Source of the DNA: CAYGLV01 sp964351025
GTDB taxonomy: Bacteria; Actinomycetota; Thermoleophilia; Gaiellales; Gaiellaceae
Length of the DNA: 64,000 bases
Direction: 5' to 3'
NCBI GenBank assembly: GCA_964351025.1
Contig: CAYGLV010000001.1
Span: forward strand, 57,041 to 121,040
Position 1 is the stretch's first letter, and the number at the start of each line of letters is the position of its first letter. Of this stretch, positions 18,134-26,034 are shown piece after piece. The translations under genes were made by a program, and so were the position numbers. Under the pieces are notes generated by a model. It was not told the DNA's origin and searched no databases. It saw nothing but the letters and a program-made list of their open reading frames with translations.

Positions 18134-19701
18134 AGGCGTGCGCCCTGCCGGACGGCTTTGCGGCCTACGCGTGGGCTCCGTCCTCGGCCGAGGTGGCGGA
18201 GCGTCACGGGCTGCGCCCCGAGCAGGTGCTGCGCTTCGATCAGAACGTGCCACCCATGCCCGGGGTACCGCAGGTGCCGCTCGCGGAGAGCTTCGCGCGG
18301 CTGAACGAGTACCCCGAGGGCACGTACCGCGAGTTGCGCGAGGCTGCGGCCGGCTACTCCGGTGTGGAGCCGGAGCAGGTGACCGTGGGCGCTGGAGCAG
18401 ACGATCTGATCGCAAGGTGCGCACGGACCTTCCTCGGACCGGGCCGGCGCGCGGCCTGGAGCCCGCCCACATACGCGCTCTACCGGATCGTCACGCACCT
18501 CGAAGGCGCCGAGCTGGCACTCGAGCCGGACGGGGCGGACCTGATCTGGGTCTGCAACCCGAACAACCCGACAGGCGAGCTCGTGGCACCGGACGAGGTC
18601 GCCGCGCTCGCGCGAGCCCACCCGCAGGCGGCGGTCGTCGTCGACGAGGCGTATTTCGAATATGCCGGCGGAGCGACCTGCGTCCCGCTGCTCGCTGCGG
18701 CGCCCAACATCATCGTCCTGCGGACGCTCTCGAAGGCGTTCGGCTTCGCCGCGCTGCGCGTCGGCTACGCGGTCGCTTCGCCGGAGGCTGCCGCGCAGCT
18801 CGAGCTTCGGCGGGCGCCGGCGCCGATCGCCGGGCCGGCCGCGAAGATCGCCGCCGCCGCGCTGCGCGAGCCTCGCTTCGACCTCAGTGGAGACATCGCA
18901 GAGCGTGAGCGTGTGCGGGCCGCGCTGCTTTCGGCGGGCTACGACTGCCCACCGACCTTCGCGAACTTCGTCTGGCTTCGCAGCCTCGAGCCGCTCGGTG
19001 AGCGGCTCGAGGAGCAGGGTCTCGTCGTCCGCCTCTTCGCCGGCGGCATCCGGATCACGCTCCGCCGCCCGCGCGAGAACGACGTCATTCTGCGCGCGCT
19101 CGGCGCCGAGCCGGGCCCAGCGCCCGGCCGCGGCGCATACGTCGCCCGCACGACGACGGAGACGGCGCTGCGGCTCTCGCTCGACCTCGACGGCGCGGGC
19201 CGCGTTCGCGTGGCCACCGGCATCGGCTTTCTCGACCACCTGCTGACCCTGCTCGCTTTCCACGCCGGCTTCGATCTCGAGCTCGTTGCGGGCGGCGATC
19301 TCGACGTGGACGACCACCACACGGTGGAGGACGTGCTCGCGGCTCTCGGCGATGGCCTCGCCCAGGCGCTCGGCGCGCGCGAGGGCGTCACCCGCTACGG
19401 CTCGGCGACCGTCCCGATGGATGAGGCGCGGGCGGCGGCGGCGGTCGATCTCGTCCGCCGCCCGCACGCCGAGATCGCGCTGGCCTTCGGCTCGGACCGG
19501 GTCGGCGGGCTCGCACTGACGCTGCTCCCGCACGCCCTCGAGCGATTTGCCATGCAGGCGGGCTGCACCGTGCACGTCGAGTCGGGCGGGAAGGACGACC
19601 ACCACGTGGCCGAGGCGGCGTTCAAGGCGCTCGGCCAGGCGCTGCGGCAGGCGGTCGCGTCGGGCGGCGCGGGCATCCGCTCGACGAAGGGCGAGGCGTG
19701 A
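18130..19701 (+). CDS. hisCB: HisC-HisB fusion: histidinol-phosphate aminotransferase + IGP dehydratase
   Basis: A 523-residue single reading frame. Residues ~1-330 are a PLP aminotransferase (LNEYPEGTYRELREA, VCNPNNPTGEL, VVDEAYFEYAGGA, PLP lysine at ~202 in LRTLSKAFGFAALRVGYA). From ~336 it is imidazoleglycerol-phosphate dehydratase, with DVDDHHTVEDVLAALGD and GGKDDHHVAEAAFKALGQAL carrying the paired metal-binding His motifs. No stop or start signal separates them; the linker is Pro/Gly-rich (EPGPAPGRG). HisB works two steps before HisC. The known enterobacterial fusion is HisN-HisB, so this pairing is uncommon. An ATGA precedes it and a GTGA follows. Confidence 0.93.
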
Positions 19702-20300
19702 AGGTCGTTCTCGCCGACTACGGGGCGGGCAACCTACGCAGCGTCTGCTCGGCGTTCGCACGGGTCGGAGCCGAGCCGTCCGTCAGCCTCGACCCGCACG
19801 AGATCCGCGAGGCGCCGCTCGCCGTGATCGCCGGGGTCGGCCACGTCGAGAGCGCGGCACGCGGGCTGGAGCGCAGCGGTCTCACGGAGGCGTTGCGCGA
19901 GCGCGTTGCAGCGGAACGGCCGCTGCTCGGGATCTGCGTCGGCATGCAGCTCCTGTTCGGAGAGAGCGAGGAGGGCGGTTGTGGTCTCGGCCTGCTCCCC
20001 GGGTCGGTCCGCCGCCTGCGCGCCGGAACGGTGCCGCACATGGGGTGGAACGCGCTCGCGCTCCGGCGCCCGAGCGTGCTGCTCGCCGGGCTCGACGACG
20101 CAGACGTCTACTTCGCCCACAGCTATGCGGTCGAGCCGTCCGAACCGGAGCTCGTTGCCGCGACCGTGGAGCACAGCGGTCGGATCGTCGCGGCCGTCGA
20201 GCGCGGCCCACTGGCCGGCGTCCAGTTCCACCCCGAGCGGAGCGGCCCGGCCGGCGCCCGCATCCTCGAGAACGTGCTCGCGTGGTCAAGAAGCGTGTGA
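19698..20300 (+). CDS. hisH: HisH, glutaminase subunit of IGP synthase
   Basis: A 200-residue class I glutamine amidotransferase. VVLADYGAGNLRSV opens the protein, the nucleophile is in LLGICVGMQLLFGESEEG, and the His/Glu pair is in GVQFHPERSG. It supplies ammonia to HisF, encoded next. The GTG start overlaps the hisCB stop (GTGA). The usual PGVG oxyanion loop reads AGVGHVESA here, a small departure from the family. Confidence 0.94.
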   Translation: MKVVLADYGAGNLRSVCSAFARVGAEPSVSLDPHEIREAPLAVIAGVGHVESAARGLERSGLTEALRERVAAERPLLGICVGMQLLFGESEEGGCGLGLLPGSVRRLRAGTVPHMGWNALALRRPSVLLAGLDDADVYFAHSYAVEPSEPELVAATVEHSGRIVAAVERGPLAGVQFHPERSGPAGARILENVLAWSRSV

Positions 20301-21022
20301 TCCCCTGTCTCGACGTCGCCGGGGGGCGCGTCGTGAAGGGCGTACGCTTCGAGAGCCTGCGCGACATGGGCGACCCCGTCGAGCTTGCGCTCCGCTACTC
20401 GGAGCTCGCGGCCGACGAGCTCGTCTTCCTCGATATCACGGCGACGCTGGAGAGTCGGGGCCCGACGCTCGCCCTCGTCGAGCGCGCCGCCGAGGAGCTC
20501 TCGATCCCGTTCACCGTGGGCGGGGGCGTCAGCGGGCTCGGGGACGCACGTGCGCTCCTGCGTGCCGGGGCCGACAAGGTGGCCGTCAACCGTGCCGCCG
20601 TGGACGATCCCAGGCTGCTGACCGCGCTCGCCGAGGAGTTCGGCTCGCAGGCCGTCGTCTGCGCGATCGACGCTCGCGCCGGCGAGGTCGTCACGCACGC
20701 CGGCCGCAACCCCCGCGGTCTGGACGCGGTCGCCTGGGCGCGAGAAGCCGTCGCGCACGGCGCGGGCGAGATCCTGCTCACCTCGATCGACGCCGACGGC
20801 ACGCGGCAGGGCTACGACCTCGATCTGACACGCGCCGTTGCGCTGGCCGTCGAGACGCCGGTCGTCGCGTCCGGCGGCGCGGGGGAGGCCGGCCACCTCG
20901 CAGAGGCCTTCGCGGCCGGCGCCGAGGCGGCCATCATCGCCTCGATCGTGCACGAGCGCCCTGAGCGGCTGACCGAGCTGAAGGCCGAGCTGAAGGAGCT
21001 GGGATGGAACGTCCGGACCTGA
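20282..21022 (+). CDS. hisF: HisF, cyclase subunit of IGP synthase
   Basis: A 246-residue TIM barrel with KKRVIPCLDVAGGRVVKGV (first catalytic Asp), FLDITATLESRGPT, FTVGGGVSGLGDARALLRAG, VVCAIDARAGEVVTHAGRNP (second Asp) and LTSIDADGTRQGYDLDLTRA. With HisH it converts PRFAR to IGP and AICAR. The GTG at 20282 lies inside the last codons of hisH, an overlap of about 19 bases. Confidence 0.95.
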   Translation: MVKKRVIPCLDVAGGRVVKGVRFESLRDMGDPVELALRYSELAADELVFLDITATLESRGPTLALVERAAEELSIPFTVGGGVSGLGDARALLRAGADKVAVNRAAVDDPRLLTALAEEFGSQAVVCAIDARAGEVVTHAGRNPRGLDAVAWAREAVAHGAGEILLTSIDADGTRQGYDLDLTRAVALAVETPVVASGGAGEAGHLAEAFAAGAEAAIIASIVHERPERLTELKAELKELGWNVRT

Positions 21023-21552
21023 CCCCTGCGATCGTCCAGGACGCCGAAACCGGCCGCGTCCTGATGCTCGCCTGGATGGACGCCGAGGCGCTGCGGCGGA
21101 CCCGCGAGAGCGGCGAGGCGTGGTTCTGGAGCCGCTCGCGGCAGAAGCTGTGGCACAAGGGCGAGACGTCCGGCAATACGCTCGCGGTCGAGGAGATCCG
21201 GGACGACTGCGATGGGGACGCGCTCCTGCTCCGCGTTCGCCCTTCCGGGCCTGTGTGCCATACGGGCTCGCTCTCGTGCTTCGCGCCGCGCCTCTGGCGC
21301 CGCGTGGCGGAGCGGGCAAAGGAGCGTCCCGCGGGCTCGTACGTCTCGGCGTTGCTTGCCGACGGTCCTGCCGCCGCCGCGCGCAAGGTGGGGGAGGAGG
21401 GAGTCGAGGCGGCCCTTGCCGGCGCCTCCGAGTCCGACGAGCGCCTGATCGAGGAGATCGCCGACCTCTGGTTCCACAGCTACGTCCTCCTCGCCGCACG
21501 CGGCCTCGACCCGGCCGCCGTCGAGGACGAGCTCTTGCGTCGGGAGCGCTAG
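21004..21552 (+). CDS. hisIE: HisIE, bifunctional PR-AMP cyclohydrolase / PR-ATP pyrophosphatase
   Basis: A 182-residue fusion. The HisI half has LMLAWMDAEALRRT, WSRSRQKLWHKGETSGN and the metal ligands in DDCDGDALLLRV and GPVCHTGSLSCF. The HisE half has VGEEGVEAALAG and LIEEIADLWFHSYVLLA. Together they open the adenine ring after HisG. The ATG lies within the end of hisF. This is the last gene of the operon; no hisN phosphatase is found in the window. The TAG shares a CTAG with the convergent lysA stop. Confidence 0.94.
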   Translation: MERPDLTPAIVQDAETGRVLMLAWMDAEALRRTRESGEAWFWSRSRQKLWHKGETSGNTLAVEEIRDDCDGDALLLRVRPSGPVCHTGSLSCFAPRLWRRVAERAKERPAGSYVSALLADGPAAAARKVGEEGVEAALAGASESDERLIEEIADLWFHSYVLLAARGLDPAAVEDELLRRER

Positions 21553-22808
21553 ATCTCCCGCGCGAGCAGATCGTCCACGCTCTCCCGCCGGAGTATGACC
21601 CGCGCTTCGCCGTCGCCGACGAGGACGGCCGCCGGGCGCGGCACGCCGTTGTAGTTCGAGGCCATGCCGAGCGTGTAGGCGCCCGTCGCGGGCACTGCCA
21701 GCACGTCGCCGCGGCGCGGCTCCGGCAGCGCGATCCGCTCGATCAGGACGTCGCCCGACTCGCAGTGCTTGCCGACGATGCGGAACTCGCCGGTCGCCGG
21801 CTCCTCCGCGCGGCCGGCGTTGAACGCGGTGTAGGCGGCGTCATAGAGCTGCGGACGAGGGTTGTCGGACATGCCGCCGTCCACGGCGACGTCCGCGACC
21901 CCGTCCGCTTTCTTGATCGCGCCGACGCGGTACAGCGTCACGCCCGCCCGCCCGACGAGCGCGCGCCCCGGCTCGAAGGCGACCTGGGGCGCGGGCAGTC
22001 CGCGCATGATCCAGGCGCGCGGAACCGCGCCGGCCAGCAGCGGAACGACGTGCTCCAGGTCGGGCTCGGCCTCGCCCAGGACGTGGCGGATGCCGAAGCC
22101 GCCGCCGACGTCGACGATCCGCGCCGTCCAGCCGAGCTCGTCCCGGCAGCGGAGCGCGAGGTCGGCCAGCAGCTCGATCGCCTGGACGTGAGGAAGGACG
22201 TCCGCGAGCTGGGAGCCGACATGGACGTGCAGGCCGGCGACGTCGAGCCCGGCGGCGACTCCCTGGCGCACGGCCTCGAGCGCGTCGTCTGCGGCCAGCC
22301 CGAACTTTGAGCCGTGGTGCCCGGTGCGAATCGCCTCGTGCGTGTCTGTCTCGACGCCCGGCGTCACCCGCACGAGCACACGCCCGACGCCGGCGGCCGA
22401 GGCGCGGCCTACCTCGTCGAGCGAGTCGAGGACGAGGGTGCCGCCGGCCTGGGCGGCCGCCGAGAGCTCTTCGTCGCTTTTGTTGTTGCCGTGCACGACC
22501 AGCCGCTCGCCGGAGATTCCGGCCCGCCGCGCGAATTCCAGCTCGCCGAGCGTCGAGACATCGGCGCCGAGGCCCTCTTCGGCGAAGAGCGCGAGCAGCG
22601 CGACGTTCGGGAACGCCTTCGTCCCGTAGACCACGAGCGCGTCGGGCGCGGCGGCCCGGAAGAGACGTGCCCGCTCGCGCAGCGTCCGCTCGCAGTAGAC
22701 GACGAGCGGCGTGCCAAAGCGATCCGCCAGCCCCGCTGCGGACAACCCGCCGAGGCGCAGCTCGCCCACCTCGATCGCCGCTGACAGTGGAAGCAATTCG
22801 AGCATCAC
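21549..22808 (-). CDS. lysA: LysA, diaminopimelate decarboxylase
   Basis: A 419-residue fold-III PLP decarboxylase. The PLP lysine is in VVYGTKAFPNVALL; VVHGNNKSDEEL, GLHVHVGSQLADVLPHVQAI, VDVGGGFGI, FEPGRALVGRAG, KHCESGDVLIERIALP and TGAYTLGMASNYNGVPRP are all typical. It makes lysine from meso-DAP. The first two codons are GTG ATG, so translation may start at 22808 or 22805. The upstream region is shared with the leuS leader on the other strand. Confidence 0.95.
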   Translation of the reverse strand: MMLELLPLSAAIEVGELRLGGLSAAGLADRFGTPLVVYCERTLRERARLFRAAAPDALVVYGTKAFPNVALLALFAEEGLGADVSTLGELEFARRAGISGERLVVHGNNKSDEELSAAAQAGGTLVLDSLDEVGRASAAGVGRVLVRVTPGVETDTHEAIRTGHHGSKFGLAADDALEAVRQGVAAGLDVAGLHVHVGSQLADVLPHVQAIELLADLALRCRDELGWTARIVDVGGGFGIRHVLGEAEPDLEHVVPLLAGAVPRAWIMRGLPAPQVAFEPGRALVGRAGVTLYRVGAIKKADGVADVAVDGGMSDNPRPQLYDAAYTAFNAGRAEEPATGEFRIVGKHCESGDVLIERIALPEPRRGDVLAVPATGAYTLGMASNYNGVPRPAAVLVGDGEARVILRRESVDDLLAREI

Positions 22809-22839
22809 CCCGATTCTGCCCTCCGGCCGGCGAAGCTGC

Positions 22840-22940
22840 TACTTTTCGCTTCAATGCAGCAGCTTCTTGGGTAGAGCAGGAGGCGAACGCGGCGGCGCCG
22901 CGCCAGCTTCCCCTGAGCCTCTCGCATGAGAGGCTTTTTT
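22840..22940 (+). promoter_or_regulatory. leuS leader: Leu-Leu mini-ORF and attenuator
   Basis: A TACTTT box (22840-22845) is followed eight bases later by an ATG that opens a six-codon frame, MQQLLG-stop (22854-22874), with tandem CTT leucine codons, which look uncommon in this GC-rich DNA. Next comes a GC-rich hairpin (about 22888-22902), then a perfect intrinsic terminator: GCCTCTC-GCAT-GAGAGGC and six T (22917-22940). GAGGC at 22880-22884 could pair with the terminator's 5' arm. This is the layout of a leader-peptide attenuator sensing charged tRNA-Leu. Function is inferred. Confidence 0.5.
22917..22940 (+). terminator. Intrinsic terminator in the leuS leader
   Basis: A 7-base-pair stem GCCTCTC/GAGAGGC with loop GCAT is followed directly by TTTTTT, the only textbook U-tract terminator I found in the window. 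It lies 23 bases upstream of the leuS ATG, so it must be conditional for leuS to be expressed from an upstream promoter. Confidence 0.75.
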
Positions 22941-22962
22941 GTCGGCAAATCGGGGCAGGGCG

Positions 22963-25395
22963 ATGGAGAAGTACGACCCCAAGGCGATCGAAGCGAAGTG
23001 GCAGGGCGTCTGGGAGGACGCACGGGCCTTCTACGTCCGCAACCCCGCGCCCGGCGAGGCGGCCGAGCACCGGCGCAAGACCTATGTGCTCGAGATGCTG
23101 CCCTATCCCTCCGGTGAGCTCCACATGGGGCATGTCAAGAACTACACGCTGGGCGACGTCGTCACGCACGTCCGCCGCCGCATGGGCTACGACGTGTTGC
23201 GGCCGATGGGCTACGACGCCTTCGGCCTGCCGTCCGAGAACGCGGCGATCAAGGAGGGCGGCCATCCCGGCGTGATCACGCGCCGCAACATCGCCGCCAT
23301 CCGCACGCAGATGCGCCGCATGGGCTGGGCGATCGACTGGGACCGCGAGGTCTCCACCTGCGAGCCGGAGTACTACCGCTGGACTCAGTGGCTCTTCCTG
23401 CGTTTCTTCGAGCGCGGCCTCGCCTACCGCAAGGAGGCGCCGGTCAAGTGGTGCCCGAACGACCAGACCGTGCTCGCCAACGAGCAGGTGATCGACGGGC
23501 GCTGCGAGCGCTGTGGCGCGGAGGTCGAGGCGAAGAGCCTGACGCAGTGGTTCTTCAAGATCACCGACTACGCGGATGTGCTGCTCGACGAGATGGAGCT
23601 GCTCGAGTCCTGGCCGGAGCGCGTGCTGACGATGCAACGCAACTGGATCGGCCGCTCGCAGGGCGCGCGCGTCGTCTTCCACGTGGACGGGTCCGGGGAG
23701 GAGCTGCCGGTGTTCACGACGCGGCCGGACACGCTGTTCGGCGCGACATTCTTTGTGCTGGCGCCGGAGCATCCGGCACTCGACGGGCTGGTGGGTGGGA
23801 GCGAGCATGAGGCCGACGTGCGCAAGTACGTCCGGCGCTCCGCCTCCCGCTCGGCCGTCGAGCGCGAGGAGAAGGAGAAAGACGGCGTGTTCACCGGCCG
23901 GTTCGCCGTCAACCCGGTGAACGACGAGCGGATACCGATCTGGGTCGCCGACTACGTGTTGATGGAGTACGGCACGGGCGCGATCATGGCCGTACCGGCG
24001 CACGACGAGCGCGACCACGCGTTCGCCGAGCGCTACGGGCTCGAGATCCGGCAGGTCGTCGCTCCCGTCGAGGGCGAGGCGGAAGCCGGGGCGTACGTCG
24101 CGCACAGCGAGAACGAGCACCTCGTCAACTCGGGTCAGTTCTCCGGGCTGCCCGCGCCGGAGGGCCTGGAGGCGATCGTCGCATGGCTCGTCGAGCAGGG
24201 GCTCGGCGAGGCGACGATCGGCTACCGGCTGCGCGACTGGCTGCTCTCGCGCCAGCGCTACTGGGGCGCTCCGATCCCCATCGTCCACTGCGAAGCGTGC
24301 GGCGTCGTGCCTGTGCCGGACGACCAGCTCCCCGTGCTGCTGCCCGAGGTGGAGGACTACGTGCCGAAGGGCCGCTCGCCGCTCGCCGCGGCGGAGGACT
24401 GGGTGGCGGCGGTGTGCCCCTCGTGCGGGGCTCCCGCCCGCCGCGAGACCGACACGATGGACACGTTCGTCGACTCCTCCTGGTACTTCATCCGCTACTG
24501 CGACCCGCACAACGAGCAGGCTCCGTTCGACCGCGCGATCGCCGACTACTGGCTGCCCGTCAACCAGTACATCGGCGGTGTCGAGCACGCGATCCTGCAT
24601 CTGCTGTACGCGCGCTTCTTCACGAAGGTGATGAACGACATCGGGCTCGTCGGCTTTCGCGAGCCGTTCGCCCGCCTCTTCACGCAGGGGATGATCCACC
24701 ACCGCGGAGCGAAGATGTCCAAGTCGAAGGGCAACGTGATCGACCCGAATGCGTACATCGAGCGCTTCGGGGCCGATGCCGTCCGCGTCTACATCCTCTT
24801 CATGGGGCCTGCCGATCAGGACATCGAGTGGCAGGACGCGGGGATCGAGGGCATGCACCGCTTCCTCGCCAGGCTGTGGCGCACCGTCAGCGAGCAGGCG
24901 GGCGCGCAGCGGCTCGAGGCCGCGACGCCGCTTGCCCGCAAGGCGCACGAGACGATTGCGAAGGTGACCGACGACGTCGACCGCCGCTTCGTCTTCAACA
25001 CGCCGATCGCCGCCGTGATGGAGCTCGTCAACGAGATCTCGAAGGCGCCGGACGACCCGGGCGCGCGCTTCGCGGCCGAGACGGCTGTCTCGCTGATCCA
25101 GCCGTACGCCCCCCACGTCGCCGAGGAGTTGTGGCAGCGGCTGGGGAACGAGCGGCTCTGGGAGCAGCCCTGGCCGGTCGCCGACCCGGCGCTGCTCGAG
25201 CGTGAGACGGTCGAGGTCGTCGTGCAGGTGAACGGCAAGCTGCGCGACCGCCTGCAGGTGCCAGCGTCGATCGCCGAGGCGGAGCTCGTCGAGCTTGCGC
25301 GGGCGTCCGAGAAGGTGCGGACGCGCCTGGACGGCGGAGAGATCCGGAAGACGATCGTCGTCCCGGGCAGGCTCGTCAACTTCGTCGTCGCCTAG
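22963..25395 (+). CDS. leuS: LeuS, leucyl-tRNA synthetase
   Basis: An 810-residue class I synthetase of bacterial type. HIGH is in YPSGELHMGHVKNYTLGD, the CP1 editing domain has VFTTRPDTLFGATFFVLAPE, a zinc-like CERCGAE is present, and KMSKSKGN lies at ~580. The tail RDRLQVPASIAEAELVELAR binds tRNA. I start at MEKYDPKAIEAKW (22963) because family members begin there; an in-frame ATG eight codons earlier has no support and overlaps the leader. Expression probably depends on the attenuator just upstream. Confidence 0.96.
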   Translation: MEKYDPKAIEAKWQGVWEDARAFYVRNPAPGEAAEHRRKTYVLEMLPYPSGELHMGHVKNYTLGDVVTHVRRRMGYDVLRPMGYDAFGLPSENAAIKEGGHPGVITRRNIAAIRTQMRRMGWAIDWDREVSTCEPEYYRWTQWLFLRFFERGLAYRKEAPVKWCPNDQTVLANEQVIDGRCERCGAEVEAKSLTQWFFKITDYADVLLDEMELLESWPERVLTMQRNWIGRSQGARVVFHVDGSGEELPVFTTRPDTLFGATFFVLAPEHPALDGLVGGSEHEADVRKYVRRSASRSAVEREEKEKDGVFTGRFAVNPVNDERIPIWVADYVLMEYGTGAIMAVPAHDERDHAFAERYGLEIRQVVAPVEGEAEAGAYVAHSENEHLVNSGQFSGLPAPEGLEAIVAWLVEQGLGEATIGYRLRDWLLSRQRYWGAPIPIVHCEACGVVPVPDDQLPVLLPEVEDYVPKGRSPLAAAEDWVAAVCPSCGAPARRETDTMDTFVDSSWYFIRYCDPHNEQAPFDRAIADYWLPVNQYIGGVEHAILHLLYARFFTKVMNDIGLVGFREPFARLFTQGMIHHRGAKMSKSKGNVIDPNAYIERFGADAVRVYILFMGPADQDIEWQDAGIEGMHRFLARLWRTVSEQAGAQRLEAATPLARKAHETIAKVTDDVDRRFVFNTPIAAVMELVNEISKAPDDPGARFAAETAVSLIQPYAPHVAEELWQRLGNERLWEQPWPVADPALLERETVEVVVQVNGKLRDRLQVPASIAEAELVELARASEKVRTRLDGGEIRKTIVVPGRLVNFVVA

Positions 25396-25458
25396 TTCCG
25401 CAGATCCGGTGCGAAGCGGTCACACACGCGTGACGGCTTCTCCGGCAGCCTCGCAGGG

Positions 25459-26034
25459 ATGCTCCCGGTCTCGCTCTCGCGCCGGCGGGCGCTCGCGGTT
25501 GCGGCGGTCTGCCTTGGGCTGCTCGCGCTCGCCGGCCGGCTGCTGATCGGCGCCGGAGGGCCAGACGCTGAGCCTCAGCCCGCCGGCGCGCTCACGCCGG
25601 TTGCGGCGGCTGCGCCGGCGCGTCTCACCGTTCACGTCGTCGGAGAGGTGCGCCGACCGGGCCTCTACCGACTGCGGGAAGGGAGCCGCGTTGCCGACGC
25701 CGTCACCCGTGCGGGCGGGCCTACCGAGGCCGCGGACGTCCAGGCGGTCAATCTCGCCGCGCCGCTTGCCGACGGGCTCCAGGTTGCGATTCCCGGTCGG
25801 GCCGCCGGCGCGGCGAGCGCCCCCGCAGGCGCCGGGCCGCCTCGCAAGCCCAGCCTCAACCAGGCGACGGCGGCCGAGCTCGACGAGCTGCCCGGCGTCG
25901 GCCCGGTGACCGCGCAGAAGATCGTCGACTACCGCGCCACGCACGGCGGGTTCCGGTCGGTCGACGACCTCGATGCGATCCCCGGCATCGGGCCGGCGCG
26001 TGTCGAGGCGCTGCGCGACCTCGTCACGCCGTGA
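25459..26034 (+). CDS. comEA: ComEA-like DNA-binding protein
   Basis: A 191-residue protein with one N-terminal membrane anchor (ALAVAAVCLGLLALAGRLLI), an SLBB domain (VHVVGEVRRPGLYRLREGSR) and a C-terminal double helix-hairpin-helix (LNQATAAELDELPGVGPVTA and IPGIGPARVEALRDL). ComEA binds incoming DNA outside the membrane during natural transformation. It is coupled to comEC by a GTGA overlap. Confidence 0.93.
   Translation: MLPVSLSRRRALAVAAVCLGLLALAGRLLIGAGGPDAEPQPAGALTPVAAAAPARLTVHVVGEVRRPGLYRLREGSRVADAVTRAGGPTEAADVQAVNLAAPLADGLQVAIPGRAAGAASAPAGAGPPRKPSLNQATAAELDELPGVGPVTAQKIVDYRATHGGFRSVDDLDAIPGIGPARVEALRDLVTP

Noticed and set aside
22880..22905. T-box antiterminator before leuS
   Set aside because: The core resembles the T-box sequence but has CGG where the tRNA-contacting UGG should be, and the leader is too short for a specifier stem. 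Mentioned only as an alternative to the leader-peptide model.
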